The notes below the pieces were generated by a model. It had not been told where the DNA came from. It ran no database searches and saw only the letters and a list, made by a program, of their open reading frames with translations. DNA of 64,000 nt from contig NZ_JAEHGD010000001.1 in the NCBI RefSeq assembly GCF_016097405.1, positions 828,345 through 892,344 of the forward strand, written 5' to 3'. The stretch comes from a methane-oxidizing endosymbiont of Gigantopelta aegis. GTDB taxonomy: Bacteria > Pseudomonadota > Gammaproteobacteria > Methylococcales > Methylomonadaceae. A program made the translations under genes and the position numbers. Shown piece by piece: positions 1-9,478 of the stretch (within the stretch, counting starts at the first letter, position 1; each line of letters begins with the position of its first letter).

Positions 1-1
1 T

Positions 2-64
2 GATGATCCTGCGGCATTCGTGCATAAGTTGAATGTTTTATTGCGTGATTTATTGAAAAAATAA
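2..64 (+). CDS. C-terminal tail of an unidentified protein (cut by window edge)
   Basis: An open frame runs from base 2 to a TAA at 62-64 and encodes about 20 residues ending in LLRDLLKK. The start lies outside the window. The tail is a charged amphipathic helix of the sort that ends many alpha/beta-hydrolases, but 20 residues do not identify a family. It is on the same strand as ppnP, with about 460 bp of non-coding DNA between them. It may be chance coding. Confidence 0.4.
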   Translation, partial: DDPAAFVHKLNVLLRDLLKK

Positions 65-525
65 GCTGAAATAATATCTAATTTGCTCTGTATCTTATAT
101 GATTTTTTGAGTGCGTAACATATTGATATATAATTATTTTTAGCATTACTGGTCAGGGTGGGTGCGGGCGGTCAGCTCTACCCATCCTGCCAAAACAACT
201 ATTTAACCCATTACTGGAACCTGTTTAAGACCTCTGAGCCACTGCTATTGTTTTAGCTTAGGTTTTATACTCGAAATCTTCCTGTTTCGTACAAACTCTG
301 GCTTTTGTGCGTCATCTGTACACAAATTACAGTGATTCGTAATAATCTTGGGCAGGTTCCAAGCATTTAACCTTCCCCCTTACTCTCGATAAAAAAATGA
401 ATCATTAGTATGCTCTTGTCTATATACAAAGACTATATTCAACAATGATTTATTGGTTTTTGTAGCAAGGCTGGGTTGAATTCGGTCGCCTGATGATATA
501 CTGCGACTATTTTGGAGACCGAAAA
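65..525. other. Intergenic stretch, one imperfect hairpin
   Basis: About 460 bp without a convincing gene. An inverted repeat pairs 154-163 with 180-189 (9 of 10 positions), could fold as a short hairpin, and may be the 3' end structure of the upstream gene; no T-run follows it. The rest is AT-rich and presumably holds the ppnP promoter, but I could not pick -35/-10 boxes with confidence. Confidence 0.4.
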
Positions 526-843
526 ATGACCGAATTTAACAATGTAACCGTGGTTAAAAAAGCCAATGTCTACTTTGATGGCAATGTCAGCAGTCGGACG
601 CTCAAATTTACCGATGGCAGCACCAAAACATTAGGCTTCATGTTGCCGGGGGAATACCATTTTAATACAGTGGATAAAGAACGGATGGAAGTTTTAGACG
701 GTGAGTTACATGCGTTATTACCAGGACAGGATGATTGGCAAGTATTCAACGCAGGTGAGCAGTTTTATGTGCCGGCCAATAGTCAGTTTAGCGTAAAAGC
801 CATGACGCCGGTCGATTATTGTTGTTCCTTTATCAACGCTTAA
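526..843 (+). CDS. ppnP: Pyrimidine/purine nucleoside phosphorylase PpnP (DUF1255 cupin)
   Basis: Predicted 105-residue single-domain cupin of the PpnP/UPF0345 family, which phosphorolyses several nucleosides to base plus ribose-1-phosphate (family knowledge). It shows the family landmarks LPGEYHFNT near the middle and LLPGQDDWQVFNAGEQFYVP in the C-terminal half. A longer frame opens at 493, but the ATG at 526 is chosen because GGAG lies about 10 bases upstream and the protein then starts close to where E. coli PpnP starts. The next gene starts 27 bp downstream on the same strand, so co-transcription is plausible. Confidence 0.88.
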   Translation: MTEFNNVTVVKKANVYFDGNVSSRTLKFTDGSTKTLGFMLPGEYHFNTVDKERMEVLDGELHALLPGQDDWQVFNAGEQFYVPANSQFSVKAMTPVDYCCSFINA

Positions 844-870
844 AGCCCTTTATAGACAGTCAGAAAAAGC

Positions 871-3096
871 ATGAATACAGTCCAGTCACCTGAAGACAAA
901 AGTTATGCCCGGATGATACTGTTTGCCGGAACCCTATTTATCAGTGCAACACTGATGTTTGTCGTACAGCCGATGTTCGGCAAATTATTATTGCCATTAT
1001 TAGGGGGAACGCCAGCCGTTTGGAACACCTGCATGGTGTTTTATCAGATGGTATTGTTTTTGGGCTATCTCTATGCCCACTTTTTATCCGGCAGGCTCGA
1101 AACCCGGCGCCAGATTCAGATTCATCTGGCCATTATTGTGTTGAGTCTGATCGCTTTGCCGGTGGCATTGCCCGAGGGGATTACGCCACCAACCGAGTCT
1201 AATCCGACATTTTGGCTGGTAGCGGTTCTATTTATCGCCATCGGCCTGCCATTTTTTGTGGTGTCAACTACTGCGCCCTTATTGCAAAAATGGTTTTCCC
1301 GTGTCGGTCATCATACTAGCGATGATCCGTATTATCTGTATGCCGCCAGCAATGCAGGCAGTTTGTTGGCCTTGTTGAGTTATCCCTTTATCATTGAGCC
1401 AAATATTGGCCTGGCACAACAACAATTTATCTGGTCACTGGGCTATGCCTTATTGATTCTGTTGATTGCTTTTTGCGCCTGGGCCTTATGGCGCAGCCAA
1501 ACGGCTGATGCGAGCTTCGAGTCTGCGACGGATGACGCGCCGACGCTGAATTATCAAACCCGCTTGTATTGGCTGGCGTTGGCTTTTGTGCCCTCCAGTT
1601 TGCTGCTGGGACTGACCAACTTCATCAGTACCGATATTGCTTCGGTGCCGCTGTTGTGGATTATTCCGCTGACTTTATATTTGCTGTCGTTTGTTCTGGT
1701 CTTTTCTAACTGGGCGCCGAGGATTCATCCCTTCATGTTGGCCGCGCAGCCGGTCATTTTGTTGCCCTTTATTGCGTTTTCTTTTATCAATCCAGCGGTC
1801 TTGCCTTATTGGTTGAATCTGTTGTTGCATCTGTTGGCTTTTTTTATGGCTATTATGGTGTGTCATGGAGAGCTGGCCAAAAACAGGCCGCATACCCGGC
1901 ATTTAACCGATTTTTACCTGATTATGTCATTTGCGGGCATGTTAGGTGGTATGTTCAACACGTTTGTCGCACCGTTTGTGTTTGACGGGGTTTATGAATA
2001 TCCAATCATGATTGTGGCAGCGTTGATGTTACGGCCGGGGTTTTTCGGCCAGCACTGGCGGGGTCAGTTGTGGTTGCCGGCATTGATACTTATTGCTGGT
2101 TTTGTGGTTTATTTCAGCACCGATCAGTTACCGGCTTATCTGGACAGTATCGGTGTGGTGCTGATTTTATTGGCCGGAGTGACTTATGCCTTCAGACAGC
2201 AGCCGCTCAGCCTGGCGCTTTTGACCGGTTTGATTTTGTTTTTCAGTCATGGCCTACACAGCTTACTATCCAATACTTTGTACCAGGAGCGCAGCTTCTT
2301 CGGCGTTTTTTCGGTGCGAGAAGCGGTGATGCTGGATGAACAGCAGCGGCCGGAAAAATATCACGAACTGTTCCATGGTACGACCAAACACGGCGCACAG
2401 CGCTTAAAACCGCCTTATGTCACAACGCCTTACACCTATTACAGCAAACCGGGGCCGATGGGACAGTTGTTTAAAGTGTATGACAGCCAGGACGCGCACT
2501 GGTCGATCGCTTCAGTGGGATTAGGGGCGGGTGCGCTGGCCTGTTATGCCAAACCCACACAAAACTGGCGTTTTTATGAGATTGATCCGTTAGTTATCAA
2601 GATTGCCAAAACCCCAAAATATTTCAGTTACTTGAGTCAATGCGCGCCATCAGCGCCGATTATTGTCGGCGATGCGCGACTGTCATTGCAGCATGAGCCT
2701 GATCAGCAGTTTGATTTATTGATTTTGGATGCCTTCAGTTCGGATTCAGTGCCTACGCATTTGTTGACGCAGGAGGCTATGGATTTGTATTTTGCCAAGT
2801 TAAAGGCTGATGGCATTCTGGCTTTTCATATTACCAACCGGCATTTGGCACTCAAAAAAGTGCTGGCTGACCATGCTCAAAAACTGAAACTGGCAGCGTT
2901 GATTCAGGAATTTAAACCGCCTGCCGATGCGATTTCGCTGATTGTGGCGACCGACTGGGTGGTGATGTCAAAAGATGCCAGACGTCTTGAAGCCTTGCAA
3001 CAAAGCCGACTTGGCAAATGGCAGAAATTACCGCTATATTTTGATATGAAATCATGGACCGATGATTTTACTAACATCGTGGAAATCTGGAAATAA
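871..3096 (+). CDS. Fused polytopic membrane / spermidine-synthase-like protein
   Basis: 741 residues. The first ~480 are strongly hydrophobic, with a dozen or so predicted membrane segments (for example around residues 15-35, 50-70, 80-100 and 110-135). The last ~200 form a soluble Rossmann domain of the spermidine synthase/methyltransferase fold: SIASVGLGAGALACYA is the nucleotide-binding loop, FYEIDP the acidic end of beta-2, GDAR and LILDAFSSDSVPTHLL the later active-site strands. This architecture matches proteins annotated as fused MFS/spermidine synthase. Substrate is unknown, and polyamine synthesis should not be assumed from the fold. It ends one base before lpxD starts. The ribosome site at the ATG is weak. 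Confidence 0.8.
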   Translation: MNTVQSPEDKSYARMILFAGTLFISATLMFVVQPMFGKLLLPLLGGTPAVWNTCMVFYQMVLFLGYLYAHFLSGRLETRRQIQIHLAIIVLSLIALPVALPEGITPPTESNPTFWLVAVLFIAIGLPFFVVSTTAPLLQKWFSRVGHHTSDDPYYLYAASNAGSLLALLSYPFIIEPNIGLAQQQFIWSLGYALLILLIAFCAWALWRSQTADASFESATDDAPTLNYQTRLYWLALAFVPSSLLLGLTNFISTDIASVPLLWIIPLTLYLLSFVLVFSNWAPRIHPFMLAAQPVILLPFIAFSFINPAVLPYWLNLLLHLLAFFMAIMVCHGELAKNRPHTRHLTDFYLIMSFAGMLGGMFNTFVAPFVFDGVYEYPIMIVAALMLRPGFFGQHWRGQLWLPALILIAGFVVYFSTDQLPAYLDSIGVVLILLAGVTYAFRQQPLSLALLTGLILFFSHGLHSLLSNTLYQERSFFGVFSVREAVMLDEQQRPEKYHELFHGTTKHGAQRLKPPYVTTPYTYYSKPGPMGQLFKVYDSQDAHWSIASVGLGAGALACYAKPTQNWRFYEIDPLVIKIAKTPKYFSYLSQCAPSAPIIVGDARLSLQHEPDQQFDLLILDAFSSDSVPTHLLTQEAMDLYFAKLKADGILAFHITNRHLALKKVLADHAQKLKLAALIQEFKPPADAISLIVATDWVVMSKDARRLEALQQSRLGKWQKLPLYFDMKSWTDDFTNIVEIWK

Positions 3097-3097
3097 T

Positions 3098-4135
3098 ATG
3101 ATAAGCATTGAACAATTGGCTACGCTGTGCGAGGCCGACATACAGGGTAAAAATACGACGGAGCATATTTATTCGGCCGCCGATATTATGCATGCTGAAC
3201 AAGGGCAGGTGACGGTCCTCAGTGACGCTAAATACAAAAAATATCTGGTCGATTGCAAAGCCTCGGCTTGCTTTATCAGCCCCAAGCTGATTCCGGAGCA
3301 AGTGCCGGAGCATATAACTTTACTGGTATGTGCGGACCCTGAAATGGCGTTCCTTGAAGCCGTCAGACTGTTGCATCCAGATATTGAATTCAATAAAACT
3401 ATCTCTGATAAGGCCGATATTGCAGATTCAGCCAGCCTCGGGCACGCGCTTTATATCGGCGCCTTTGCGACGATTGGGCAAGACAGCCAAATTGGTGATT
3501 ACAGTGAAATTCATCCTGGCGTGCATATCGGACGCAATGTCAACATTGGTCAGCATTGCAAAATCTATCCCAATGCGGTGATTTACGACAACACGGTGAT
3601 CGGCGACCATGTCATTATTCATTCCGGTGCGGTTATCGCGGCAGATGGATTTGGCTATAAATACCGTAATAATCAACATGTTAAAGTACCACATGTGGGC
3701 AATGTGGTAATTGCCGATCATGTGGAAATAGGTGCCAATACCTGTATTGACCGGGGTGCGCTAGGCTCGACCGTGATCGGGGCCGGCAGTAAAATCGATA
3801 ACCTGGTGCAGTTAGGGCATAACAACCAGGTCGGACGGAATGTGATTATTTGTGGGCAGTCGGGGATTTCAGGGTCATGTGTGATTGAGGATGGGGCGAT
3901 TTTAGCCGGCAGCTCTGGCATTGCCGATCACGTCAAAATAGGCCAGCAGGCCGTCGTCATGGCTCGTTCCGGCGTTTCGCAAGATGTCAAAGCCGGCACC
4001 CAGGTCTGGGGCAGTCCGGCGAAAGACCGTAAAGTGGCGTGGAAAGAACTGGCGGCTTTGAGTAAATTGCCCGAAGTGTTAAAAGCCTTTAAAGCACTGC
4101 AACTACGGGTCAGCAAACTCGAGCAGGAAAAGTAA
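3098..4135 (+). CDS. lpxD: UDP-3-O-(3-hydroxyacyl)glucosamine N-acyltransferase LpxD
   Basis: LpxD adds the second 3-hydroxyacyl chain to UDP-3-O-acyl-glucosamine, the third step of lipid A synthesis, in the cytoplasm. The 345-residue protein has an N-terminal uridine-binding region, then left-handed beta-helix hexapeptide repeats (IGQDSQIGDYSEIHPG and many more), the conserved ADGFGY segment, and LVQLGHNNQVG, whose His corresponds to the catalytic base, then a C-terminal helix. A frame opens at 3062 inside the preceding gene; the ATG at 3098 is preferred because it gives MISIEQLATL, aligning with known LpxD starts, with a GGAAA site upstream. It is unusual that lpxD is not beside bamA-skp-fabZ-lpxA, which lies about 40 kb away here. 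Confidence 0.95.
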   Translation: MISIEQLATLCEADIQGKNTTEHIYSAADIMHAEQGQVTVLSDAKYKKYLVDCKASACFISPKLIPEQVPEHITLLVCADPEMAFLEAVRLLHPDIEFNKTISDKADIADSASLGHALYIGAFATIGQDSQIGDYSEIHPGVHIGRNVNIGQHCKIYPNAVIYDNTVIGDHVIIHSGAVIAADGFGYKYRNNQHVKVPHVGNVVIADHVEIGANTCIDRGALGSTVIGAGSKIDNLVQLGHNNQVGRNVIICGQSGISGSCVIEDGAILAGSSGIADHVKIGQQAVVMARSGVSQDVKAGTQVWGSPAKDRKVAWKELAALSKLPEVLKAFKALQLRVSKLEQEK

Positions 4136-4139
4136 CCAA

Positions 4140-4312
4140 CATTATTTGTAACTGCTCACCCGGTTGTGTTTTAGCCGGAGTAGGTCATTGATTTATCAGG
4201 ACACGTGAATACATCCATGTAGTTCTGCATAACATCCCTGTTATGCAAGCCTGATAAATCAACAACCTACACCTGCTTTTTAGAGGGGGTGAGTAGATAC
4301 CATTATTTGTAA
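4140..4312. repeat. Nested inverted repeat flanked by 12-bp direct repeats (MITE-like)
   Basis: CATTATTTGTAA occurs at 4140-4151 and again at 4301-4312. Between the copies lie nested inverted repeats: TGCTCACCC (4153-4161) against GGGTGAGTA (4288-4296), TTGATTTATCAGG (4188-4200) against its exact complement (4250-4262), and TGCATAACA (4226-4234) against TGTTATGCA (4239-4247). The arrangement looks like a small non-autonomous insertion with a target duplication, or a structured transcript end after lpxD. There is no coding capacity. Confidence 0.55.
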
Positions 4313-4380
4313 TTTAAACAGGATAGCGATTCTTGACTGAAATCATTATCGAACAGAGCGATCATTCGTATCGCCATTCC

Positions 4381-4408
4381 GTAGGGGCAATTCATGAATT
4401 GCCCCTAC
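4381..4408. repeat. 28-bp perfect palindrome (REP-like)
   Basis: A 28-base perfect palindrome with half-site GTAGGGGCAATTCA and no spacer. It lies in the lpxD-galU gap and can form a strong hairpin in RNA. It is flanked by two near-identical 18-bp direct repeats, 4313-4330 and 4474-4491 (one mismatch), the second of which carries the galU ribosome-binding region. I saw no second copy in this window. Confidence 0.7.
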
Positions 4409-4498
4409 ATGTTAGGATTAACTCGGCCGTAAATTCATCATACAAGTTACGTCTGCGTAATATCAGTTCATGATTTAAACAGGATAACGATACATATT

Positions 4499-5374
4499 AT
4501 GAAACCAAAAATTAGCAAAGCTGTTTTCCCCGTCGCCGGTCTCGGTACTCGGTTTTTACCGGCCACTAAGGCCAGTCCCAAAGAAATGTTACCGATTGTG
4601 GATAAGCCGTTGATTCAATATGCGGTAGAGGAAGCCGTTGCGGCTGGTATCGACACCATGGTTTTTGTGACCGGGCGCAACAAACGCGCGATTCCGGATC
4701 ATTTCGATAAGGCTTATGAGCTGGAAATGGAGCTGGAAAAAAGCGGTAAAACCAAGCTGTTGGAAATGTTGCGAAACATGATTCCCGAGCATATTTCTTG
4801 CGTCTTTATCCGTCAGTCAGAAGCCTTAGGACTAGGGCATGCCGTATTATGCGCGCGGCCGGTTGTCGGCGATGAGCCGTTTGCCGTCATTTTGGCTGAT
4901 GATTTAATCGAAGATGCCGATCGCGGTTGTATGGCGCAAATGACAGCATTGTTTGAGCAACAGTCGCACAGTATTTTAGGGGTTGAGCCGGTCGATCCGA
5001 GTGAAACCGATAAATACGGTATCGTCGAGATTGAACAAGCCGGGGAGCGGGTTGGAAAATTACAAACCATTGTCGAAAAACCGAAGCCGGAACAGGCACC
5101 GTCAAACCTGGCTGTGGTCGGGCGTTATATTCTGACGCCGGCGATTTTTGACAAACTGGAAAAGACCCAGCGTGGTGCCGGCGGTGAGATTCAATTGACC
5201 GATGCGATTGCCGACCTGATGAATGATGAGCCGGTGCTGTCGTATCAGTTTGAAGGCAATCGCTATGATTGTGGCTCTAAATTAGGTTATGTCATCGCTA
5301 ATGTGGAACACGCTTTATTGCATGACGATATTAAAGACGAATTTATTGCGTATTTGCGGAGCATGACGCTTTAA
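4499..5374 (+). CDS. galU: UTP-glucose-1-phosphate uridylyltransferase GalU
   Basis: Makes UDP-glucose from UTP and glucose-1-phosphate, the donor for LPS core, glycogen/osmolyte and nucleotide-sugar pathways. The 291-residue length is normal. The nucleotidyltransferase signature [20 protein letters not shown] opens the protein (residues ~14-33), followed by [18 protein letters not shown] and the sugar-binding [19 protein letters not shown] region. ATG start with AGGA about 11 bases upstream. It stands alone on the plus strand and converges with the EamA gene 11 bp away. Confidence 0.95.
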   Translation: MKPKISKAVFPVAGLGTRFLPATKASPKEMLPIVDKPLIQYAVEEAVAAGIDTMVFVTGRNKRAIPDHFDKAYELEMELEKSGKTKLLEMLRNMIPEHISCVFIRQSEALGLGHAVLCARPVVGDEPFAVILADDLIEDADRGCMAQMTALFEQQSHSILGVEPVDPSETDKYGIVEIEQAGERVGKLQTIVEKPKPEQAPSNLAVVGRYILTPAIFDKLEKTQRGAGGEIQLTDAIADLMNDEPVLSYQFEGNRYDCGSKLGYVIANVEHALLHDDIKDEFIAYLRSMTL

Positions 5375-5385
5375 TCCGAGTCGTG

Positions 5386-6267
5386 TCAGCGTAATTGCCG
5401 ACTGCGGCGATCAAAAAACTGATGCAGTAATAATGCACTTAAAATCAGCGCCGTGCCCAGCATCACTTTAGGTGTTATCGGTTCGTGATTGATGCTGTAA
5501 CCCAGATATAAGGCCATAACGGGCGAAATAATCGTGATAAAGGCCACGTTGGTTGCAGGCAGATGAATCAGCACATAGTAATACATGGCGAAACCAAAGG
5601 TGGTCGCGACAACGCCTAAATAAAGGATGGCCGTCGCCGCACGCCAACTGATGCTAGCGGGTAGTTGCCCCTGTTCCAGTGTATACCAGCTTAATAAATA
5701 CAGTGGCATGGCGAATAACAAACCGCCCGAGACCTGTGTCATGGCCGGTAAGTGAGCATCTATTTTTTTGACCCAGACAGCGCTGGCAGCGTGCAAGGTC
5801 GCTGCCAGTAATACGCCGAGCATGCCGGCAATTGCCTGCGGACTCAGTTCCAATGCTGAGCTGAACATCATCGCCAATCCACCGGTGCCTAAAAGATAAG
5901 ACGTTATTTTGCCGATACTTAAGCTTTTTTCATTTAAAACCAGTGCCGCCATAAATGCTGTAATGAATGGCGTCAGGCCAAAAATAACCGAAATCCAGCC
6001 GGAAGGAATCAGCCGCGAGGCCCAATATACCGCTATCATGGCGCCAAAGATTTGTAATGCAATGGCCAGATAGGTTTGCCTGGCTTTTGAATGAAAAGGT
6101 AGCTTTTGCCGCCGCAGTAATAAAATCAGAGCGACGCAAATAAAGCCAATCAGCATGCGAGAGGCTGCGCCAAACACAAATCCCGCGCCTTCCGCGCTCC
6201 ATTTAATGGCTAATGGTGTGGTCGCCCAAAGCAGAATAACGCTGATATAAGCTAAAAATACGCGCAT
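5386..6267 (-). CDS. EamA/DMT-family transporter
   Basis: 293 residues forming two tandem EamA repeats, about ten membrane helices in all, the pattern of drug/metabolite transporters. The first repeat contains LLWATTPLAIKWSAEGAGFV and the second ATNVAFITIISPVMALYLGY. A basic tail (FFDRRSRQLR) predicts a cytoplasmic C-terminus. The substrate cannot be read from sequence; relatives export amino acids, sugars or metabolites. It is read toward galU, and a hairpin separates it from pntB upstream. Confidence 0.85.
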   Translation of the reverse strand: MRVFLAYISVILLWATTPLAIKWSAEGAGFVFGAASRMLIGFICVALILLLRRQKLPFHSKARQTYLAIALQIFGAMIAVYWASRLIPSGWISVIFGLTPFITAFMAALVLNEKSLSIGKITSYLLGTGGLAMMFSSALELSPQAIAGMLGVLLAATLHAASAVWVKKIDAHLPAMTQVSGGLLFAMPLYLLSWYTLEQGQLPASISWRAATAILYLGVVATTFGFAMYYYVLIHLPATNVAFITIISPVMALYLGYSINHEPITPKVMLGTALILSALLLHQFFDRRSRQLR

Positions 6268-6336
6268 TTAATCCTCAGATAAATCCATATATTATAACGG
6301 CGTTACCTGAGAGGGAGGTAATCGGATGGGATAACA

Positions 6337-6371
6337 CCCGTCATACCGGTTTAGATGGTGGGTATGACGGG
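6337..6371 (-). terminator. Hairpin after pntB
   Basis: CCCGTCATACC (6337-6347) pairs perfectly with GGTATGACGGG (6361-6371) around a 13-base loop, 18 bp downstream of the pntB stop on the minus strand. No T-run follows, so this is a stem-type transcript end or RNA stabiliser rather than a classical terminator. Confidence 0.5.
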
Positions 6372-6388
6372 AGGAAAGAGATGTTACA

Positions 6389-7780
6389 TCACTGTTGCAA
6401 ACCCTTCAAAACAGCCTGTAAGCTTTCATTGGCATCGCCAAATAACATACGGGTGTTTTCATGCACAAACAAAGGGTTACCGACACCGGCGTAACCGGCG
6501 GCCATGCTGCGTTTTAAGACAATGGTGGCTTTGCCTTTCCAGCATTCCAGTACCGGCATGCCGGCAATCGGGCTGTTTGGGTCGTCCAATGCAGAAGGGT
6601 TGACGATATCGTTAGCGCCGATAACCAGGGTGACATCGACATTCGGAAAGTCCTCGTTGATTTCTTCCATTTCATAGACAATGTCGTACGGCACTTTAGC
6701 TTCTGCCAGCAAAACATTCATATGACCAGGCATGCGTCCGGCCACCGGATGAATGGCGAAGCGAACCTGTTTGTTCTGTTCGCGCAGCAGCTTAGTGATT
6801 TCATAGACGGTATGCTGCGCTTGCGCTACGGCCATTCCATAGCCTGGGATGATGACGATATTTTTTGCATCACGCAACATATCGACGACATCGGCGGTAT
6901 CGACCGATTGTACTTCACCTTCAACTTCGGCGGCTTCACCGGCATTATCACTGCCAAAACCACCGGCGATAACGCTGAGAAAATGCCGGTTCATGGCGCG
7001 GCACATGATATAGCTCAAGATAGCACCGCTGCTGCCGACCAATGCGCCGGTGACAATCAGCAGATCATTGCTCAGCATAAAGCCTGTGGCTGCTGCGGCC
7101 CAGCCGGAATAACTGTTTAACATGGAAACGACTACTGGCATGTCGGCACCACCTATTGCCATGACCATGTGTACGCCGAAAGCGAATGCAATCAGGGTCA
7201 TAAAAATCAATGGCCACAAACCACCGCCTGTTTCAGCGCCGGTCAGGAACAGATTGCCCAGCCAGATGAACAGTGCGATCATGCCCAGATTGAGCAGATG
7301 GCGGCCGGGTAATAAAATCGGTTTACCACTGATTTTTCCGCATAATTTTCCAAACGCGATGACCGAGCCGGAAAAGGTGATCGCGCCAATCAGAACGCCG
7401 ACATAGATTTCCACCTCATGAATTGTTTTTTCGACGCCGCTTAAGGTGCTGCTGTGGTCGATGAAGTTAGCGTAGCCGACCAGTACTGCGGCCATCCCGA
7501 CCAGGCTATGCATAATGGCGACCAGTTCCGGCATTTGTGTCATTTCGACTTTAAATGCAGCTTTAGCACCGATAAAACCACCAATCAATAAAGCGACGAT
7601 CAAGATGGCGTAAGCTGTGACCGATTCACTCAGCAATGTTGCGATAATCGCAATCAGCATACCCGCCATACCGTAATAATTACCACGGCGTGCGGTTTCC
7701 TGATTACTGAGTCCGCTCAGGCTTAAAATGAACAGAATAGAAGCGACAATGTATGACATTGTAACAAGACCTTGTGACAT
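6389..7780 (-). CDS. pntB: Proton-translocating NAD(P) transhydrogenase beta subunit
   Basis: Membrane subunit of transhydrogenase, which uses proton influx to reduce NADP+ with NADH. The 463 residues match the E. coli subunit (462) closely along the whole length: N-terminal helices beginning [15 protein letters not shown], the conserved [20 protein letters not shown] block in the membrane domain, and a C-terminal NADP(H)-binding domain with [31 protein letters not shown] and a [16 protein letters not shown] segment. TAGGAGAAATTATC before the ATG is a good ribosome site. It lies 11 bp after pntA in a two-gene operon. In a methylotroph this would supply NADPH for assimilation (inference). Confidence 0.96.
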   Translation of the reverse strand: MSQGLVTMSYIVASILFILSLSGLSNQETARRGNYYGMAGMLIAIIATLLSESVTAYAILIVALLIGGFIGAKAAFKVEMTQMPELVAIMHSLVGMAAVLVGYANFIDHSSTLSGVEKTIHEVEIYVGVLIGAITFSGSVIAFGKLCGKISGKPILLPGRHLLNLGMIALFIWLGNLFLTGAETGGGLWPLIFMTLIAFAFGVHMVMAIGGADMPVVVSMLNSYSGWAAAATGFMLSNDLLIVTGALVGSSGAILSYIMCRAMNRHFLSVIAGGFGSDNAGEAAEVEGEVQSVDTADVVDMLRDAKNIVIIPGYGMAVAQAQHTVYEITKLLREQNKQVRFAIHPVAGRMPGHMNVLLAEAKVPYDIVYEMEEINEDFPNVDVTLVIGANDIVNPSALDDPNSPIAGMPVLECWKGKATIVLKRSMAAGYAGVGNPLFVHENTRMLFGDANESLQAVLKGLQQ

Positions 7781-7791
7781 GATAATTTCTC

Positions 7792-9357
7792 CTATTTCCT
7801 GAACATTTCAAGCATGCGACGGGTCACCAGGAAGCCGCCGGCAATATTAATCGAGGCGATCAGCACGGCAAGTCCAGATAATAACGTAATCATAAAGCCG
7901 GGGGACGATATCTGTAGAATCGCGCCGATGATAATGATGCCGCTAATGGCATTAGTAACGCTCATCAGTGGCGTATGCAGCGATGGCGTGACATTCCAGA
8001 TGACTTGATAGCCCACGAAACAGGTTAAAACGAATACGGTAAAATGCGCCATGAACGACTCTGGCGCGACCGAGCCTATTCCATACAATGCGCCTGCCAA
8101 CGCACCTAATAATAACAGCTGCTTGACTCCTTCCGGTAGTGCAGGTTTGGGTTCAGGTGGTGCTTCCTCAGTTTTGGGTTTAGCCGCTTCCGCCTTTTGC
8201 GGTGCGGCGCTGAGTTTGGGGGGCGGTGGCGGCCAGGTGATCTGGCCTTCTTTAATGACGGTGGCACCGCGGATAACCTCATCGTCCATATTGATGACCA
8301 GCTTGCCGTTTTTCTTCGGGCATAAATCAGCCAACAAATGTCTGAGATTAGTGCCGTAAAGCTGGCTGGCTTGATTTGCCATGCGACTGGGCAGGTTGGT
8401 GTAGCCGATAATGGTGACGCCGTGTTCGGTGACGATCCTGTCCTTTTTGGTCAAGGCACAGTTACCGCCTTGTTCAGCGGCTAAATCGACGATGACGCTG
8501 CCAGGCTTCATGGACTTTACCATTTCCTCGGTGATGAGTGTTGGCGCTGGCTTACCCGGAATCAATGCTGTCGTGATGATAATGTCGACGTCTTTAGCTT
8601 GTTCGGCAAACAGTGCCATCTCAGCCTTAATAAATTCTTCCGACATGGTTTTGGCATAACCGCCGCTACCGGAACCATCTTCTTCAACATCGAGCATTAA
8701 AAATTCGGCATCCATGCTTTCGATTTGTTCTTTAACTTCCGGTCGCGTATCGAAAGCCCGAACCACAGCGCCGAGGCTTTTTGCCGCGCCAATTGCGGCA
8801 AGACCTGCGACACCGGCGCCTATTACGAGCACTTTGGCCGGCGGGATTCTACCGGCCGCCGTGATCTGACCGGTAAAAAAGCGGCCAAAATGCTGTGCCG
8901 CTTCAACGACAGCGCGGTAGCCTGCAATATTAGCCATTGAGCTCAAGGCATCCATTTTCTGAGCGCGGGACAGCCGAGGAATGCTGTCAACAGCCAGCAC
9001 GGTCACTTTTTTAGCCGCCAGTCGTTCTAAGAGTTTTTTATTCTGTGCCGGCCAGATAAAGCTGATCAAAACCTGGCCCTCATGCATTAAATCAACTTCA
9101 TCATATTTTAATGCCGTGTGCTTTTGTGGAGCCCTGACTTTGAGAATAATATCGGCATCACGCCAGAGTTTATTCACGTCTTTTTCTATTTTGACACCAA
9201 CTTCCTCGTAGGCAGCATCGGGAATATCAGCGCCGACACCGGCCTGAGTTTCCAGTATGACATCAAAACCGAGCTTGATCAGTTTTGCGGCAGAGTCCGG
9301 GGTTGCGGCGACACGCTGTTCGCCCTTGTGTATTTCTTTTGGGATACCAATTTTCAT
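7792..9357 (-). CDS. pntA: NAD(P) transhydrogenase alpha subunit
   Basis: 521 residues: NAD(H)-binding domain related to alanine dehydrogenase in the first ~380, starting [20 protein letters not shown], with the Rossmann loop [20 protein letters not shown], followed by a proline/alanine/lysine-rich linker (about residues 375-415, with five consecutive prolines) and four C-terminal membrane helices ending near the stop. This is the undivided form, as in E. coli (510 residues); the extra length is mainly in the linker. First gene of the pntAB operon, divergent from the response-regulator gene, so its promoter lies in 9358-9478. Confidence 0.96.
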   Translation of the reverse strand: MKIGIPKEIHKGEQRVAATPDSAAKLIKLGFDVILETQAGVGADIPDAAYEEVGVKIEKDVNKLWRDADIILKVRAPQKHTALKYDEVDLMHEGQVLISFIWPAQNKKLLERLAAKKVTVLAVDSIPRLSRAQKMDALSSMANIAGYRAVVEAAQHFGRFFTGQITAAGRIPPAKVLVIGAGVAGLAAIGAAKSLGAVVRAFDTRPEVKEQIESMDAEFLMLDVEEDGSGSGGYAKTMSEEFIKAEMALFAEQAKDVDIIITTALIPGKPAPTLITEEMVKSMKPGSVIVDLAAEQGGNCALTKKDRIVTEHGVTIIGYTNLPSRMANQASQLYGTNLRHLLADLCPKKNGKLVINMDDEVIRGATVIKEGQITWPPPPPKLSAAPQKAEAAKPKTEEAPPEPKPALPEGVKQLLLLGALAGALYGIGSVAPESFMAHFTVFVLTCFVGYQVIWNVTPSLHTPLMSVTNAISGIIIIGAILQISSPGFMITLLSGLAVLIASINIAGGFLVTRRMLEMFRK

Positions 9358-9478
9358 AAGCTCTCCTGGGCATTTATGAAGGTCTATGCCAGCATAAGAG
9401 ATAAGGTGATTTATTTCAATGTTTTATGCTCGTAATTTTCCGCTACAATGAAAACTAAGAAAGATTAGATGCAGATGA

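Noticed and set aside
2380-3096. Naming the 871-3096 gene speE or assigning polyamine synthesis
   Set aside because: Only the fold is shared; the fusion to a large membrane domain and lack of a speD neighbour argue against a simple assignment.
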